Shown piece by piece: positions 18,464-26,490 of a stretch of 50,608 nt of DNA (the stretch's first letter is position 1; each line of letters starts with the position of its first letter). The notes under the pieces are model-generated. The model had not been told where the DNA came from and searched no databases. It saw only the letters and a list, made by a program, of their open reading frames with translations. The DNA comes from Prolixibacteraceae bacterium (GTDB taxonomy: Bacteria; Bacteroidota; Bacteroidia; Bacteroidales; Prolixibacteraceae). The stretch is taken from positions 1-50,608 of the forward strand of contig JAFGEV010000204.1 in assembly GCA_016931385.1 (NCBI GenBank), given 5' to 3'. The position numbers were made by a program, and so were the translations under genes.

Positions 18464-20245
18464 TTAATCATGCGAAAAATCCTCAACATGTTTCCGGTAA
18501 TCGGAAAACACATTTGCTTTCGAAATAAACCCCAGATACTTCCCATTATTGAGAACGGCCAGATTATATCGTCCACTCGATTCAAATTTCTGGGCTACCT
18601 CGTCCATCGAATCCCGTGGCGAGATAAAATGTTCGGGCATGTACATCAATTCTTTAAGGCTGATGCTATCATACACATCCTGTTTAAAAATGAGGTGCCT
18701 GACATCGTCCATTTTAACCATTCCCAACAATGTTCCGTCATCGTCAACAATAGGGAAAAGGTTACGGTGCGAAACTGAAATCGCATTTACCAGGTCACGT
18801 AATTTTCCATCGGGTGGAAGTACTACAAAATCTTTTTCAATCAGGTCGGGCACTTTCATTATTGAAAGAATGTGTTTGTCTTTATGGTGTGTGACCAATT
18901 GTTTGCGCTGCGCCAACTGTATAGTGTAAACCGAATTTGGTGTAAGGGCGCGTACAGTTAAATATGAAAACGTGGCTGTAAGCATTAAAGGAACAAATAG
19001 TTTGTAGCCCCCTGAAATATCTGCAATCAGGAAAATGCCTGTCAGCGGTGCATGCAAAACGCCGGCAATAAGGCCTCCCATACCCATTAGCGCAAAATTC
19101 GAGGTTTCGACGTTTCCGAATTTTAAAACTTCTTTGCAAAAAAAGGCAAAAAATAAGCCTGTGTTTACACCAACGAACAAGGTTGGCGCAAAAATTCCCC
19201 CTACTCCCCCGGCGCCGAAAGTTGCAGAGGCAGCAATAACCTTTAACAAAACCACAAACACCAGCAAGATCATGGCCATGTATAGCTGATCGCCAAAAGG
19301 CACAAAAAGGCTTTTATCGAAAAGGTAACTTAAATCGCCTGCCAGGCCTTTGTTAATGGAATCGTAACCTTCGCCATACAACGATGGGAAAAAGAAGATG
19401 AGCAAACCCAGAGATAAGCCGCCAACCAGCAACCTTGTGGTTTTAGTTTTCAGTGTTGAAAAAAACTTTTCAATTTTCACGTAGGCTTTAATAAAATATG
19501 CTGAAACAAGCCCGGCAATAATTCCAAGCACGATGTAATATGGAAACCTTGAAAGTTCGAACATGCTTTTAACCTCGAAGGGATATAAAACATCCATCCC
19601 GAGAAACAGGTAAGAAATGAGCACAGCCGAAGATGAAGCCAACAATAATGGCACAAGTGAAAATGTTGTAAGGTCGATCATAATTACCTCAACGGCAAAA
19701 ACAATGGCAGCAATAGGGGCTTTAAAAATGGCAGCCATCGAGCCTGCACATGCACATGCCAGCAAAAGCATTGTGTACTTATATTCGAGCCTGAAAAAAC
19801 GGCTTAGTTGCGAACCATAGGCTGCACCGGTAGTAACCGTGGGGCCTTCGAGACCTACCGACCCGCCAAAACCTACAGTGAGCGCCGATGTCACCACCGA
19901 AGAATAAAGGTTGTGCCTGCTTAAATACCCTTTGCGCTTCGAAATACCATACAAAACATTGGGCACACCGTGCCTTACAGGCTTGCGAAGTACGAACCTG
20001 ATAAAAAGCACAGCCAAAGTGATGCCTATCAGCGGGTATATAAAATAAAGGTAGTTGTGCATTCCTTCGTTAAAAAAGCCTTCAACAAAGTTGTGGATCA
20101 GCTTTACCAGGTTTTTTATTACTACAGCCACAAAACCCGAAATAATGCCGATAACAATGCTGAGCAGCACAACAAAAGTTTTGGTGCTAAGGTGTTTGTT
20201 TCTCCACCTGTGAAATTTTTCGAGATTTTTCTGAAATCGGTTCAT
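18464..20245 (-). CDS. ClC family chloride channel/transporter with CBS domains
   Basis: A 593-residue inner-membrane ClC protein with about ten transmembrane helices (20-440) and a C-terminal pair of CBS domains (about 455-590: IEKDFVVLPPDGKLRDLV..., SLKELMYMPEHFISPRDSM...). The external gating Glu is present as Glu133 in GLEGPTV. The GxFxP motif is GGIFAPTLFVG. Two core positions differ from E. coli CLC-ec1: the internal proton Glu203 is Val187 (FAVEV against FIIEE), and the selectivity Ser107 region GSGIP reads RHGVP. Loss of Glu203 is typical of channels and uncouples protons in mutants. A good promoter precedes it. Confidence 0.92.
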   Translation of the reverse strand: MNRFQKNLEKFHRWRNKHLSTKTFVVLLSIVIGIISGFVAVVIKNLVKLIHNFVEGFFNEGMHNYLYFIYPLIGITLAVLFIRFVLRKPVRHGVPNVLYGISKRKGYLSRHNLYSSVVTSALTVGFGGSVGLEGPTVTTGAAYGSQLSRFFRLEYKYTMLLLACACAGSMAAIFKAPIAAIVFAVEVIMIDLTTFSLVPLLLASSSAVLISYLFLGMDVLYPFEVKSMFELSRFPYYIVLGIIAGLVSAYFIKAYVKIEKFFSTLKTKTTRLLVGGLSLGLLIFFFPSLYGEGYDSINKGLAGDLSYLFDKSLFVPFGDQLYMAMILLVFVVLLKVIAASATFGAGGVGGIFAPTLFVGVNTGLFFAFFCKEVLKFGNVETSNFALMGMGGLIAGVLHAPLTGIFLIADISGGYKLFVPLMLTATFSYLTVRALTPNSVYTIQLAQRKQLVTHHKDKHILSIMKVPDLIEKDFVVLPPDGKLRDLVNAISVSHRNLFPIVDDDGTLLGMVKMDDVRHLIFKQDVYDSISLKELMYMPEHFISPRDSMDEVAQKFESSGRYNLAVLNNGKYLGFISKANVFSDYRKHVEDFSHD

Positions 20246-20262
20246 CTTTTTAAAATGCAGAA

Positions 20263-20292
20263 CAAAAATATACTTTTGACATTGTGATCAAA
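20263..20292 (-). promoter_or_regulatory. Promoter of the ClC gene
   Basis: On the minus strand TTTG (20292-20289), 18 bases, TATTTTTG (20270-20263), 17 bases before the ATG. Good match to the Bacteroidota consensus. Confidence 0.58.
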
Positions 20293-20382
20293 AGAATATT
20301 CATTTTTTTATATTGTCCAGCTCAATTAATTGACCTCAATGAAAAAATGCCTTATATTGCCATCCGATAAAGTACAATAAAC

Positions 20383-21255
20383 ATGAAAATTGCACTCACA
20401 GGAGCCGGTGGTTTTATCGGACAACAATTAATTGGATATTTTACCCAGAAAGGCAATGAATGCATTATACTTGACCGTAGAGAAAGTATCGAAAAGTGGA
20501 AAGAAAAAATCTTAGCAGCCAGTGTAATTGTCAACCTGGCAGGATCACCAATTTTTGTGCGATGGAACAAAAAAAATAAAAAAATTATCCTGGAAAGCAG
20601 AATCTTAACTACCCGGAAAATTGTCTCAATTCTAAATTCATTGCCTTACGACGGGCCTCCAAAAACTTTCATTTCAGCTTCGGCCACCGGGATTTATCCC
20701 GATGACAAGTTTAAATCGTATGATGAATTTTCAACTGAAAAGGGAAGCGGTTTTCTTTCCGAAGTGGTTTCAAAATGGGAAGCCGAAGTTGACGACCTGG
20801 TCAATCCATCTGTAAGATTGGCAATAACCCGTTTTGGCATGGTAATGGATAAAAATTTTGGAGCCCTGGCATTAATGTTAAAGATTTTCAGGGCAGGGCT
20901 TGGCGGCCGTATAGCCAGCGGCAGGCAAATTACTACTTTTATCCATATAAAGGATGCATGCAGGGCCATTGAGTTTATTATCAAACAAAAAACAGCTACC
21001 GGCATTTTCAATTTAACAACCCCAAATCCTTTAACAAACAATGATTTTACTCGCATAATGGGGAAAAAACTAAAAAGACCTACTCCATTGATCATGCCAG
21101 GCTTTGTGCTTAAGATGGTTTATGGACAGGCATCGACAATCATGATAAACGGATCGACCTATTACCCCTCGCAATTGTTAAAAATGGGATTTGAATTCAG
21201 CTATCCAACTTTCGAAAACATTTTGGACAATCTTTTAAATATCAAAAAGAAATAA
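20383..21255 (+). CDS. TIGR01777-type NAD(P)-dependent epimerase/oxidoreductase
   Basis: A 290-residue extended short-chain dehydrogenase of the YfcH/SDR39U1 group. The Rossmann motif is TGAGGFIG at the N-terminus; the family landmarks [25 protein letters not shown] and the C-terminal DUF1731 region ([27 protein letters not shown]...) are all present. The substrate is unknown across the family; E. coli YfcH and plant SulA-like proteins are relatives. It is followed after 10 bases by the flavoredoxin-rubredoxin gene, so the two form an operon and may share redox chemistry. Confidence 0.9.
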   Translation: MKIALTGAGGFIGQQLIGYFTQKGNECIILDRRESIEKWKEKILAASVIVNLAGSPIFVRWNKKNKKIILESRILTTRKIVSILNSLPYDGPPKTFISASATGIYPDDKFKSYDEFSTEKGSGFLSEVVSKWEAEVDDLVNPSVRLAITRFGMVMDKNFGALALMLKIFRAGLGGRIASGRQITTFIHIKDACRAIEFIIKQKTATGIFNLTTPNPLTNNDFTRIMGKKLKRPTPLIMPGFVLKMVYGQASTIMINGSTYYPSQLLKMGFEFSYPTFENILDNLLNIKKK

Positions 21256-21265
21256 AAAAATTACC

Positions 21266-21979
21266 ATGATTGACTTTACTTCATTTCAGAAGCTTTCATA
21301 CGGACTTTACCTGATATGCTCAGAGCACAACGGCACAAAATCGGGATATGCGGGTAATACCGGATTTCAGGTTACTTCATCGCCGCAAACCATCGCGATC
21401 AGTTGCAATAAAGATAACTTCACATGCGGGATTATCGAAAAAAGCAGAAAGTTTTCGCTTTCGGTTCTGCAACTCGAACTTGATGTTTCAATCATTGGCG
21501 ATTTCGGTTTTAAATCGACGCGTGATATCGACAAATTTGAGAAGTATTCATACAAAACCGGGAAACTGGGAATACCAGTAATAACCGACTCCTGCACAGC
21601 TATATTTGAGTGCAAGGTTATAAATCAGGTCGATTGCGGTACCCATATCCTTTTTATTGGTGAAATTGAAGTTGCAGAAAAAATCAACGATCAACCACCT
21701 TTAACCTACGATTATTATCACTCGCATTACAAGATGCTGGCTCCTAAAAATGCACCCACCTACGTCGATCCCGAAAAACTTTCAGGCGGGCGTACGTATT
21801 CAACAACACCCGAAACAACCAATTCGGATTACGTGTGCATCATATGTGGTTATACCTACGATCCTGAAGTTGGCGAACCATCGCAGGGCATACCTCCCGG
21901 AACACCTTTTGAAGAATTGCCCGAAGATTTTGAATGCCCGGTTTGCAAAGCTGCAAAAGAATACTTCAGGGAAGCGTGA
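21266..21979 (+). CDS. Flavin reductase-rubredoxin fusion (high-molecular-weight rubredoxin type)
   Basis: A 237-residue two-domain redox protein. Residues 1-160 form an FMN-binding split-barrel flavin reductase ([31 protein letters not shown], then [11 protein letters not shown]). Residues 187-233 are a rubredoxin: [41 protein letters not shown], with both Cys-x2-Cys iron ligands. Such fusions in anaerobes (Moorella Hrb) pass electrons from NAD(P)H through FMN and rubredoxin to flavo-diiron proteins that reduce oxygen or NO. No flavo-diiron gene is in the window. The domain call is secure; the partner is inferred. Confidence 0.93.
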   Translation: MIDFTSFQKLSYGLYLICSEHNGTKSGYAGNTGFQVTSSPQTIAISCNKDNFTCGIIEKSRKFSLSVLQLELDVSIIGDFGFKSTRDIDKFEKYSYKTGKLGIPVITDSCTAIFECKVINQVDCGTHILFIGEIEVAEKINDQPPLTYDYYHSHYKMLAPKNAPTYVDPEKLSGGRTYSTTPETTNSDYVCIICGYTYDPEVGEPSQGIPPGTPFEELPEDFECPVCKAAKEYFREA

Positions 21980-21986
21980 ATAAGGA

Positions 21987-22119
21987 ACTGGGCTCAGGGC
22001 GCTGGCCATTGGCACCAAAAAGCCGACAGCCATCAGCAAAAAGCCCTAAACCAATAGCCTTCAGCCTTTTTAACTTCGGCCGGCAGCCTCATTGGAATTT
22101 GGATTTTGAAATTTGAAAT
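21987..22119. repeat. 19-unit heptanucleotide repeat tract
   Basis: 133 bases in continuous 7-nt register from just after the rubredoxin stop to four bases before the CDGSH stop. The theme moves from ACTGGGC-type units to GCCATCA-type (GCCGACA, GCCATCA, GCAAAAA, GCCCTAA, GCCTTCA), then through two or three degenerate units to TTGGAAT and TTGAAAT. Sequence drifts but phase does not. Confidence 0.85.
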
Positions 22120-22122
22120 TTT

Positions 22123-22359
22123 TTATAAACTCCTGTGTGTCCCGTCGCAAAAAGGCTTATTCTTTGTATGCTTGCACTGGCATAAGTAGTAGGTTTTCTT
22201 TTCAGTAACCTCAAAGGGCATAGGTGAAAATTCACTTCCCTTATGCGAACCATCGCAGAAAGGTTGGTTTTTACTTTCCCCACAGGCGCACCAAAAATAT
22301 TTTCCGGGCTCAAGTTCCATGGCGGCAGGGGCTTTCACTGCAATTTTTGGATCTTTCAT
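22123..22359 (-). CDS. Dual CDGSH iron-sulfur protein
   Basis: A 78-residue protein with two CDGSH-type 2Fe-2S sites: CACGESKNQPFCDGSH and CQCKHTKNKPFCDGTH. Each gives the three-Cys, one-His ligand set of the mitoNEET family. The two half-proteins are arranged in tandem as in other bacterial CDGSH proteins, which are thought to act in redox sensing or cluster transfer. Its ATG overlaps the stop of the upstream acyltransferase gene by four bases (ATGA), so translation is coupled. The link with lipid acylation is unexplained. Confidence 0.94.
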   Translation of the reverse strand: MKDPKIAVKAPAAMELEPGKYFWCACGESKNQPFCDGSHKGSEFSPMPFEVTEKKTYYLCQCKHTKNKPFCDGTHRSL

Positions 22360-24221
22360 TTTGATATAATTTTTGTTTTTGGTTTTTTTTGCATGTTCAC
22401 TTTTGTGTCAATTCCGGTAAGTTCACGGCTCGAATAAAACCTTTCAAGAATTGACCCGTCGTTTACCTCTTTCGAGAGTGAAACAATGGTTTGCTGCGGC
22501 ACATCATACACATCGAGGATAATTAACCCGTCGAGGCAATTGCTGAAACTCGGATCGACATTGAAGGCCAGAATTTTTGCGTTCAGGCTCAGGTACTTTT
22601 TAAGCAGCACCGGAATCCCGCTGTTCATTTTATCGATATCGCCAATCAGCCGGTCGAATTTGTTCAGGTCGGCCCCGGCGTTTTCTATTAACAGGTTCAC
22701 TTCGGGGCTTTCGCTAACAAAACGATAAGCCTTACGTGGCCTGATATATTTTGCCAAATCTCTGTTAAAATAATTTGCTGTAATAAACCTGATAATGGTA
22801 TCTTTTGAAACCGGTGAATAGTTGTTGCTTATACTCACGGGCCCAACCAGGTAGCGATACTGTGGGTTCTTTAAAAGAAAATATAGCAGCCCTTTCCACA
22901 ACATAAATAAAGGGAGGGGTTTGCGCTGGTATTCTTTAATTACAAACGACCGGCCTAGCTCAAGCGACTGTCGCAATATGTTTTTAAACCTGGGCCTGAT
23001 CCTGAAAAGGCTTTTAATATAAAAACCATTTATACCGAACTGATGTAAAATGTCGTTGCCTTTTCCAATGCGATAGGCTCCAACAATGCAATTTTCTTCG
23101 TTATCCCAAATAAACAACTGATTATAATACAGGTCATACTCGTCTATGTCGATTGACATATTTGTTCCTTCTCCAACCAGCCTGAAAGTAATCTCTCTGA
23201 GTCTTCCAATTTCATTCAGAATGCCTGGAATAAGTTTTGAAGGAGCACAATAAATTGTATAATTTTTCAGGCTGAAAAGGGTGTAATCACATTTTATTTT
23301 TTCTATCTCATTTTTAAGCGCAATCACATCAACTGCCGGAATTATTTCTTCTTGTCTGCTGATCTTCAGGGGAGGGCGTGTTTTAAAAAACTTTTTCACC
23401 TCAAAACTTTCATAAGCTCCCATGCTGTAAGTTTTAGCCCTTAAATACCGGCCAAGCTGGTGAATATCTGAAAATTTATCTATTTCGGAATGACGTATCG
23501 GTTGACTGATCCTAACTTTTATCAGCTTGTTTTTTTTGTTGAGCAATTCGCTCGGGAGTTTAATATTCTGCAATTGAGGGTTTATCATTCCCAAAAGATG
23601 AAACAACCTTGAGTTGGAGCCACTGAAATAGACAGGCAAAACCGGCACTCCCGACTTTTTTATCAACTTAAGTATAGAATACTGCCATTCGCGGTCATTC
23701 ACATTGTAATACTGGTCGTAACCCGATACTTCGCCCGCGGGAAAAATGCAAAGGCATCCACCTGATGACAAATGATTAAGCGGAAGCTTAATGTTCTTCC
23801 TCATTTTTATTGCTGCCTTTGAAGGCTCGTCATTCCCGTCGAATAAGAAAAAATCGTTCAATGGTGTAATTTTCTTCAGCAACGAACTTGCAAGTATTTT
23901 TACATCGGGCCGTTTTTCAGAAAGGATTTTAATAAGCAGCATCCCATCAAGCCCGCCAAAAGGATGGTTCGACACTGTGATAAAAGCGCCTGTTTCAGGA
24001 ATTTTTTCCAGGTCGGCGCTATCAATATCATACCTGATATCGAGTGTTTCCAATAATTTATCGATAAAACCCAAACCGCTTTCGTGCGCAAGTTCGGTGT
24101 AAAGCTTGTTCACCTTCTTCATTTGCATAAGGTGCATAACCAGCCTGGTGAATGCATCTCCCCCAAAAAACCTCGACGATCGGGTATTGGGATATAAGGT
24201 ATCGGGCGTGTTCAAATCCAT
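22356..24221 (-). CDS. Two-domain acyltransferase, OlsF-like (amino-acid lipid synthesis)
   Basis: A 621-residue fusion. Residues about 60-270 are a PlsC-type lysophospholipid acyltransferase with the H-x4-D motif in VSNHPFGGLDG and a conserved FPAGEVSGYD. Residues about 310-520 are a GNAT-like OlsB/hemolysin N-acyltransferase domain (FRLVGEGTNMSIDIDEYDLYYNQLFIWD, IVGAYRIGKG, ELGRSFV, LWKGLLYFL). This pair matches OlsF of Flavobacterium and Serratia, which makes ornithine or glycine lipids in two steps. The amino acid cannot be told from sequence; in Bacteroidota ornithine and glycine lipids both occur. It is membrane-associated in the cytoplasm. The small CDGSH gene overlaps its stop. Confidence 0.83.
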   Translation of the reverse strand: MDLNTPDTLYPNTRSSRFFGGDAFTRLVMHLMQMKKVNKLYTELAHESGLGFIDKLLETLDIRYDIDSADLEKIPETGAFITVSNHPFGGLDGMLLIKILSEKRPDVKILASSLLKKITPLNDFFLFDGNDEPSKAAIKMRKNIKLPLNHLSSGGCLCIFPAGEVSGYDQYYNVNDREWQYSILKLIKKSGVPVLPVYFSGSNSRLFHLLGMINPQLQNIKLPSELLNKKNKLIKVRISQPIRHSEIDKFSDIHQLGRYLRAKTYSMGAYESFEVKKFFKTRPPLKISRQEEIIPAVDVIALKNEIEKIKCDYTLFSLKNYTIYCAPSKLIPGILNEIGRLREITFRLVGEGTNMSIDIDEYDLYYNQLFIWDNEENCIVGAYRIGKGNDILHQFGINGFYIKSLFRIRPRFKNILRQSLELGRSFVIKEYQRKPLPLFMLWKGLLYFLLKNPQYRYLVGPVSISNNYSPVSKDTIIRFITANYFNRDLAKYIRPRKAYRFVSESPEVNLLIENAGADLNKFDRLIGDIDKMNSGIPVLLKKYLSLNAKILAFNVDPSFSNCLDGLIILDVYDVPQQTIVSLSKEVNDGSILERFYSSRELTGIDTKVNMQKKPKTKIISK

Positions 24222-24413
24222 ATTGAAATATTTATGAGGTTAAATTTAATAAACGGCGTGGAATGTTGCTATTGACCAATGATTTTTTATTGATGTCGAT
24301 TTTTAAAAAAATTGTCCACTCGATGAATACATTTGTATTATGATTTTTAAAAGAACAACAATCAATATTTCAAGGAATCACGTTAACCTGGAATATGTAT
24401 TGGAATAAATAAA

Positions 24414-24421
24414 TATATTTG
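24414..24421 (+). promoter_or_regulatory. Probable promoter -7 element of the tandem lipoprotein genes
   Basis: TATATTTG fits TAnnTTTG, 32 bases before the ATG of the first lipoprotein gene. No clear TTTG at the -33 position. Confidence 0.4.
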
Positions 24422-24453
24422 AAAATCATAAAACCTTAAACGAATCCTTATCG

Positions 24454-25206
24454 ATGAGAGCATATATGGCAATTTACTTATTCTTATTTTTAGCATTTTT
24501 CGCTTGTAAAGAAGAAAATATTGAAGTAAACCAACCCGAAAGCATTCAAGCTGGCAACAACTCCAATTTATTAGTACATTCATACGACAACCTGATCATT
24601 GGAGGTTACAACATGGAAAAATCTTTCGAACTAGACCTGGACTACGACAACAAAGCTGATTTCAGATTGACAAGCGAAATATGGGGGTCGCCCGGAATGG
24701 GGCAACATCCCGAAGTTCAATTATTAAGCCTTACACCACTCTGTTTATTAAATGGGTATAAATCATCTGATACGATATTTTATAATTTCAAAGCCGATAC
24801 AACAAACAATAACGATCAGTCAAAAGTGTACGTTAAACACACTAAAACATACTCTTGTGAGAAACTTGCTTCAGGTGATTCCATCGTATCCATTCAACCT
24901 GAGACGTTTAATTTACGTTATATAAATTCTGGCGGTAAAATATATAAATCAGATGATTATCTGGCAGGTAAATTTTCGTTAAGTGATATAACAACAGGTG
25001 ATATTGATGGCCCTTACAACTGGTATGATACTGTTATTACCTTTCGGAGCTATTATCATTTCACTTGCAATTCGGTTCCTAATGATGAAATCATTTATAT
25101 TGGAATTAAAATGAAAGATTCTATCGACGAAAAACTTGGATGGATAAAAATGGCCGTTATGCAACAATATGAAATTGCATTACTTGAAACAGCCATACAA
25201 CAGTAA
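24454..25206 (+). CDS. Lipoprotein of unknown function, first of a tandem pair
   Basis: A 250-residue lipoprotein. The signal peptide ends in a lipobox at FLAFFAC. The mature N-terminus CKEENIE matches the acidic Bacteroidota lipoprotein export signal K-(D/E)2, suggesting display on the cell surface. The body shows YDNLIIGGYNMEKSFELDLDYDNKADFRL near 65-95 and a conserved end (IYIGIKMKDSIDEKLGWIKMAVM). The FELDLDYDNKADF stretch is reminiscent of an Asp-rich calcium loop. It is paralogous to the next gene, which follows after 13 bases. No known domain recognised. Confidence 0.85.
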   Translation: MRAYMAIYLFLFLAFFACKEENIEVNQPESIQAGNNSNLLVHSYDNLIIGGYNMEKSFELDLDYDNKADFRLTSEIWGSPGMGQHPEVQLLSLTPLCLLNGYKSSDTIFYNFKADTTNNNDQSKVYVKHTKTYSCEKLASGDSIVSIQPETFNLRYINSGGKIYKSDDYLAGKFSLSDITTGDIDGPYNWYDTVITFRSYYHFTCNSVPNDEIIYIGIKMKDSIDEKLGWIKMAVMQQYEIALLETAIQQ

Positions 25207-25219
25207 AAATCATTGATCA

Positions 25220-26011
25220 ATGAAAATATTAAAACTTATTACCCTGATACCAATTCTTACAATTTTTGCTTGCGATAAAAACTGTTATGAATCTTCCCGT
25301 AATGATAACATATTTATGGGAGATATAACCAACATGTTAGTTACTCAGTACGATACGTTTATTATAGGAAATATTAATCAGGAAGCAAGCATCGAGTTCG
25401 ACATGAACAGAGATAATGTATCTGATTTTAGGTTAACCAGTAAACTAATAGGCTTGCCATACAATGCACAAAAGCCCGAAACGAAGTTTTTATGCCTTAA
25501 CTCCAACTGCAAAGTTTACGAGCAATACTCAACAGATACAATTTTTTATCGACACTACGAAGACATCTTATATAGTGATGATTGGCCGAATATTATTTCC
25601 ATCACACATCGAATTGGATTTTCATGTTACAGGATGACACATAATAATTCAGATTCCATTTTTTGTATACAACCCGCAACACTTTACCCTCACTATTTTT
25701 ATTCAACAGATGAAATTTCCAGGACGGATACATTTCTTTCTGACACCATCAACTTAAATGTAGGAAGTGATGGCTTCAATTTTGAAAATTGCCCACCAAC
25801 AGTGAATAGTGGCGGCCCTTACATCGAGAATGACATACCCGTTTATTATCAGGTTTCATATCATTACTCCTGCCATGCAATACCCAATAATGAGATTGTA
25901 TATTTGGGAATCAAATTAACAGATTCATTTGGGGAAAAATTAGGATGGATTAAACTCGCTCTAATGGACAGGTATAAATTATTAATATTCGAAACTGCCA
26001 TTCAGGAATAA
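25220..26011 (+). CDS. Lipoprotein of unknown function, second of a tandem pair
   Basis: A 263-residue lipoprotein with lipobox LTIFAC and mature start CDKNCYES. It aligns end to end with the previous protein: YDTFIIGNINQEASIEFDMNRDNVSDFRLTS, and VYLGIKLTDSFGEKLGWIKLALM. The export signal is weaker than its partner's because an extra Cys and Asn interrupt the acidic run. It has more cysteines (CLNSNC, GFSCYR, YSCHAIP), some shared with the partner. It arose by tandem duplication and substantial divergence. Function unknown. Confidence 0.85.
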   Translation: MKILKLITLIPILTIFACDKNCYESSRNDNIFMGDITNMLVTQYDTFIIGNINQEASIEFDMNRDNVSDFRLTSKLIGLPYNAQKPETKFLCLNSNCKVYEQYSTDTIFYRHYEDILYSDDWPNIISITHRIGFSCYRMTHNNSDSIFCIQPATLYPHYFYSTDEISRTDTFLSDTINLNVGSDGFNFENCPPTVNSGGPYIENDIPVYYQVSYHYSCHAIPNNEIVYLGIKLTDSFGEKLGWIKLALMDRYKLLIFETAIQE

Positions 26012-26231
26012 CACGATTTATCAGTTTAAACTGATGGCAATTCATAAGGATGATTGAAATTTATTTGATTTCGACCCTGAATTTGTATTGGCTCTGATTT
26101 GCACCAAATACAGGCACCTTTCAAAATATTAATTTTCAATTTTTCTTTGTATCAAAAGCGTTAATCTGTTAACAAAACCTGAACTATTTTTCCGAATCAA
26201 CGTTAATTTACCCCATAAACTTATATCAAAT

Positions 26232-26261
26232 TTTGATTTTTCATTTTTATTTCTACATTTG
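26232..26261 (+). promoter_or_regulatory. Promoter of the ilv operon
   Basis: TTTG (26232-26235), 18 bases, TACATTTG (26254-26261). Both elements fit the Bacteroidota consensus. Transcription would start near 26268, about 14 bases before the leader-peptide ATG. Confidence 0.7.
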
Positions 26262-26281
26262 TTCCTTCAAATAATGAAACA

Positions 26282-26359
26282 ATGAAACGTTTACTGAACA
26301 TATCCATTCTTGTCAACATCGTCCTAGTGGTGGTGCTTGTCGTCATTTCGATGAAATGA
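26282..26359 (+). CDS. ilv leader peptide (Ile/Leu/Val-rich, 25 residues)
   Basis: A 25-codon ORF too short for the track. Sixteen of 25 residues are branched-chain: 7 Val, 5 Leu, 4 Ile, with the run IVLVVVLVVI near the end. It begins about 14 bases after the predicted transcription start and ends at a TGA that is part of the antiterminator strand. As in the E. coli ilv and leu leaders, shortage of any of the three charged tRNAs should stall the ribosome inside it. The alternative, a small membrane peptide, is less likely given the RNA structures and the ilv genes downstream. Confidence 0.85.
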   Translation: MKRLLNISILVNIVLVVVLVVISMK

Positions 26360-26429
26360 GAGTGGTTTGTAACGCAGTAAATTAAAAATATTAACAGGCC
26401 ATTCTCTTAAAAGGGAATGGTTTTTTTTT
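26343..26429 (+). promoter_or_regulatory. ilv transcription attenuator: pause hairpin, antiterminator and terminator
   Basis: Three competing structures can be read. Pause hairpin: TCATTTC/GAAATGA (26343-26359), ending at the leader stop codon. Antiterminator: 26358-26370 (GAGAGTGGTTTGT) pairs with 26394-26406 (ACAGGCCATTCTC) over 13 continuous base pairs, three of them G.U. Terminator: CCATTCTC (26399-26406) with GGGAATGG (26413-26420), then nine T. A ribosome at the stop codon covers the antiterminator strand and lets the terminator form; a ribosome stalled earlier leaves it free. This is the classic logic of amino-acid attenuation. Confidence 0.87.
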
Positions 26430-26431
26430 AT

Positions 26432-26463
26432 TGAGGCCTCCCCTAACCCCTCCTGGGAGGGGA
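26432..26463 (+). repeat. GC-rich hairpin between attenuator and ilvD
   Basis: The sequence contains CCTCCCCTAACCCCTCC followed by GGGAGGGG; CCCCTC pairs with GAGGGG. It lies after the terminator and 28 bases before the ilvD ATG. It may be an intergenic repeat element or an mRNA structure affecting ilvD translation. Confidence 0.6.
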
Positions 26464-26490
26464 AAAAGTAAATTTTTAAAAACTTATAAA

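Noticed and set aside
26282-26359. Small membrane protein gene
   Set aside because: Composition alone would allow it, but the overlapping antiterminator, terminator and downstream ilv genes make a leader peptide far more likely.
26431-26490. Upstream TTG start of ilvD given by the ORF track
   Set aside because: It lies at the end of the terminator and would encode a GC-hairpin peptide; the ATG at 26491 fits the family.
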